A stretch of DNA of 32,689 bases from an uncultured Francisellaceae bacterium (GTDB lineage: Bacteria > Pseudomonadota > Gammaproteobacteria > UBA6186 > Azoamicaceae): positions 1 to 32,689 of the forward strand of contig CAIJNR010000024.1 of NCBI GenBank assembly GCA_903822055.1, written 5' to 3'. The translations under genes were made by a program, and so were the position numbers. Each line of letters opens with the position of its first letter. Within the stretch, counting starts at the first letter, position 1. The notes under the pieces are model-generated. The model had not been told where the DNA came from. It did not search any database and saw only the letters and a list, made by a program, of their open reading frames with translations. Of the stretch, positions 32,412 to 32,689 are shown one piece after another.

Positions 32412-32689
32412 ATTGCTACATTATTATTAACCAAAACAAAAATCAAATATATAACAACCTAACGCCCCTCTATACAACGACTACAAAAAAACCATATATC
32501 AATAAAAAAGACAAAAAACAGGCAAGATGTTTGGCACCAAAAAAAACACTGCATAGGGCCAGAAACATATTGCACTCCTGATAGGAGTAAGGCATGTGCG
32601 GCAAGATTACATAGGTATAGGGTTTAGGGGATTCTATAAATTTGCTAAATACGCTACAAATGTTAGCATGATAGATGAAACAGCTAACA
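32412..32689. other. Right-edge stretch without a recognised gene
   Basis: Nothing identifiable. A perfect 6-bp stem with a 3-base loop (ACTCCT-GAT-AGGAGT, 32574-32588) is present without a following T run. From about 32560 to the right edge one plus-strand frame stays open, ending FYKFAKYATNVSMIDETAN. It could be the start of a gene continuing outside the window, but no ribosome site or family supports it. Confidence 0.25.

Overview
The window looks like chromosome from an AT-rich gammaproteobacterium, probably host-associated and intracellular. The lineage call rests on gene order: bamD diverges from rluD, followed by pgeF (yfiH) and clpB, the arrangement known from E. coli and many other gammaproteobacteria. 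The lifestyle call rests on a run of eukaryote-facing genes: an edema-factor/CyaA/ExoY-type nucleotidyl cyclase, an F-box protein, a leucine-rich-repeat protein and an ankyrin-repeat relic. A tryptophan-type ABC importer operon with its own TrpR-like regulator fits the same picture. No rRNA, tRNA, CRISPR array, integrase or intact insertion sequence was seen.

Layout. (1) 2-1027: an O-methyltransferase-fold gene that enters from the left edge. (2) 1086-15961: a cassette of about 15 kb, all on the minus strand. It holds a LuxR-HTH/transmembrane/TPR protein, a von Willebrand A (VWA) protein, and a giant protein of about 3,727 residues combining collagen-like repeats, a SecA-type motor, TPRs, two membrane segments, a T4-lysozyme/pesticin-like muramidase and an M23 endopeptidase. 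The cassette is bracketed by imperfect direct repeats of about 70 bp (1001-1073 and 16214-16279). Each repeat carries the 3' ends of the flanking methyltransferase and MFS genes, so the cassette looks inserted. (3) 16240-20109: MFS transporter, bamD, rluD and pgeF. (4) 20150-23585: an accessory block between pgeF and clpB, with the LRR protein, a 131-residue orphan and the class II nucleotidyl cyclase. (5) 23841-27839: clpB and a convergent F-box gene. (6) 28002-31034: a YerC/TrpR-like repressor and the three ABC transporter genes, behind a promoter whose -10 box lies inside a trp-operator-like palindrome. (7) 31039-32411: a small orphan gene, a Dps-family gene and an ankyrin remnant. The last 280 bases hold nothing I recognise.

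How the parts may work together (inference). The VWA protein and the giant protein sit 50 bp apart on one strand and appear to share a related N-terminal region, so they probably act together. The LuxR-TPR protein just upstream is a candidate regulator, and the short palindromic motifs in front of the VWA gene are candidate sites. The cyclase, F-box and LRR proteins lack signal peptides and would need a dedicated secretion system, not visible here, to reach a host. The most unusual items are the repeat-bracketed SecA/VWA/peptidoglycan-hydrolase cassette and the cyclase toxin with all its metal and phosphate ligands in place.
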